DNA from: a virus
Direction: 5' to 3' (one strand)
IMG/VR virus record: IMGVR_UViG_3300028840_004191
Span: 1-35,443 of that record
Length of the DNA: 35,443 nt
This document shows, one piece after another, positions 34,944 through 35,443 of this stretch; position 1 is the first letter of the stretch; the number at the start of each line of letters is the position of its first letter. A model generated the notes under the pieces. The model saw nothing but the letters and a program-made list of their open reading frames with translations. It was not told where the DNA came from and made no database searches. Made by a program: the position numbers and the translations under genes.

Positions 34944-35443
34944 TTGAGAAACGAACGCATCATAGGGTTCCTGTTAATCGCTTTAATCATGACCACAGGC
35001 GGGTCAATGCTGTACGCAGCGGTTCCACATGATACACTCAGGACCACGGCTGCGGGTGTGACAACCCAGGTCGTAGACTATCTCAACGCCACCAACTACT
35101 ACCGTGGGGCTACTAATGTCACCGGCTACATACTCAACGCAGACCCGTTGGGAAACGGCACGTATGATAATCTTACGGTAACGAATTACATCAACCTCGG
35201 TGGCGTAGATCGGAATACTTGGCCTAGTGGTGGTGGGGTTCCTTATGATCAGAGCCTTAACACGACTGATGATGTTAGTTTTCATGGGGTATCTACTGGT
35301 TGGATAGATCTCGATGGAGCCAACAGAACCACATGGCCTAGTGGTGGTGGGGTTCCTTATGATCAGAGCCTTAACACGACTGATGATGTCACCTTTGATA
35401 ATGTCACGGCCTCAGACACAATCACCCTTGGAGGAGTGCCCCG
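34944..35443 (+). CDS. Receptor-binding fibre, N-terminal part (continues at base 1; TTG start)
   Basis: TTG at 34944 is the first start after an in-frame TGA at 34935 and aligns with the MKLENNRRIIGF start of the second fibre. Residues about 5-27 are the signal anchor (IIGFLLIALIMTTGGSMLYA), then AVPHDTLRTTAAGVTTQVVD and NATNYYRGATNVTGY, nearly identical to the second fibre. After NADPLG the proteins diverge and the PSGGGVPYDQSLNTTDDV array begins. The frame is open to the window end and continues in register at base 2. Confidence 0.85.
   Translation, partial: MRNERIIGFLLIALIMTTGGSMLYAAVPHDTLRTTAAGVTTQVVDYLNATNYYRGATNVTGYILNADPLGNGTYDNLTVTNYINLGGVDRNTWPSGGGVPYDQSLNTTDDVSFHGVSTGWIDLDGANRTTWPSGGGVPYDQSLNTTDDVTFDNVTASDTITLGGVP
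34956..35152 (+). repeat. Fibre N-terminal cassette, partner of 16564-16760 (inverted)
   Basis: This 197-bp stretch matches the minus strand of 16564-16760 with about four mismatches. See that entry for implications. Confidence 0.85.
35330..35443. repeat. Terminal direct repeat (right copy)
   Basis: Identical to bases 1-114; supports circularity with the caveat that it lies in a repeat array. Confidence 0.85.

Noticed and set aside
35004-35285. Minus-strand frame resembling a plus-strand frame at 16374-16712
   Set aside because: The similarity arises because the fibre N-terminal cassette is repeated in inverted orientation; both are antisense shadows.

Overview
The window reads as one nearly complete circular genome of an integrating archaeal virus or virus-like element. 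The first 114 bases are identical to the last 114, and the open frame of one large gene runs through that join (start 34944, end 1795), so the unique sequence is about 35.3 kb. An archaeal host is suggested by AT-rich TATA boxes about 25-30 bp before starts, GGAGG-type ribosome sites, heavy use of ATA, AGA and AGG codons, ribbon-helix-helix and winged-helix regulators, a tyrosine recombinase, and surface proteins dense in N-x-S/T sequons. Nothing seen fixes the host more narrowly.

Layout. (1) 34944-35443 plus 1-1795: a signal-anchored, repeat-bearing receptor-binding fibre with a beta-helix. (2) 1.95-13.75 kb: one very long plus-strand operon of more than 40 tiny genes joined by 4-base stop/start overlaps. 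Many encode CxxC zinc-ribbon miniproteins or single-span membrane peptides; others encode a RHH protein, winged-helix proteins, an ASCH-domain protein and a pair of DNA methyltransferases (C5 and DPPY type). (3) 13.78-15.05 kb: two small operons under distinct palindromic operators. (4) 15.08-18.35 kb: a second fibre on the minus strand, diverging from a secreted-protein operon. (5) 18.37-19.75 kb: a possible PD-(D/E)XK protein and a tyrosine recombinase. (6) 19.9-22.9 kb: a minus-strand operon from a RHH regulator through membrane proteins to a Walker ATPase. (7) 22.96-28.5 kb: a plus-strand structural block of membrane proteins, a two-helix candidate coat protein, a basic protein, a 568-aa coiled-coil protein and a 500-aa secreted adhesin-like protein. 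(8) 28.5-34.9 kb: a surface-glycan block of polysaccharide deacetylase, three SAM methyltransferases, GNAT/FemAB-like transferase, GT4 glycosyltransferase, sulfatase-fold enzyme and a polytopic membrane protein.

How the parts fit. Modules 3-8 are punctuated by a recurring 16-bp palindrome, consensus GTATAAATATTTATAC, found ten times and only between genes, mostly at divergent promoters. This looks like a genome-wide operator. Three surface proteins share one N-terminal module; two of them share almost identical DNA in inverted orientation, a possible route for exchanging receptor-binding domains. The small two-helix protein, the ATPase and the integrase resemble the core of spindle-shaped (fusellovirus-like) viruses, but this is inference. 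No replication protein was recognised.

Most unusual signals: the palindromic regulon; exact-fit micro-ORFs of 11-13 codons bridging neighbouring genes; apparent AUA and CUG start codons exactly where the overlap pattern predicts a start; and the interrupted reading frame of the candidate coat protein.
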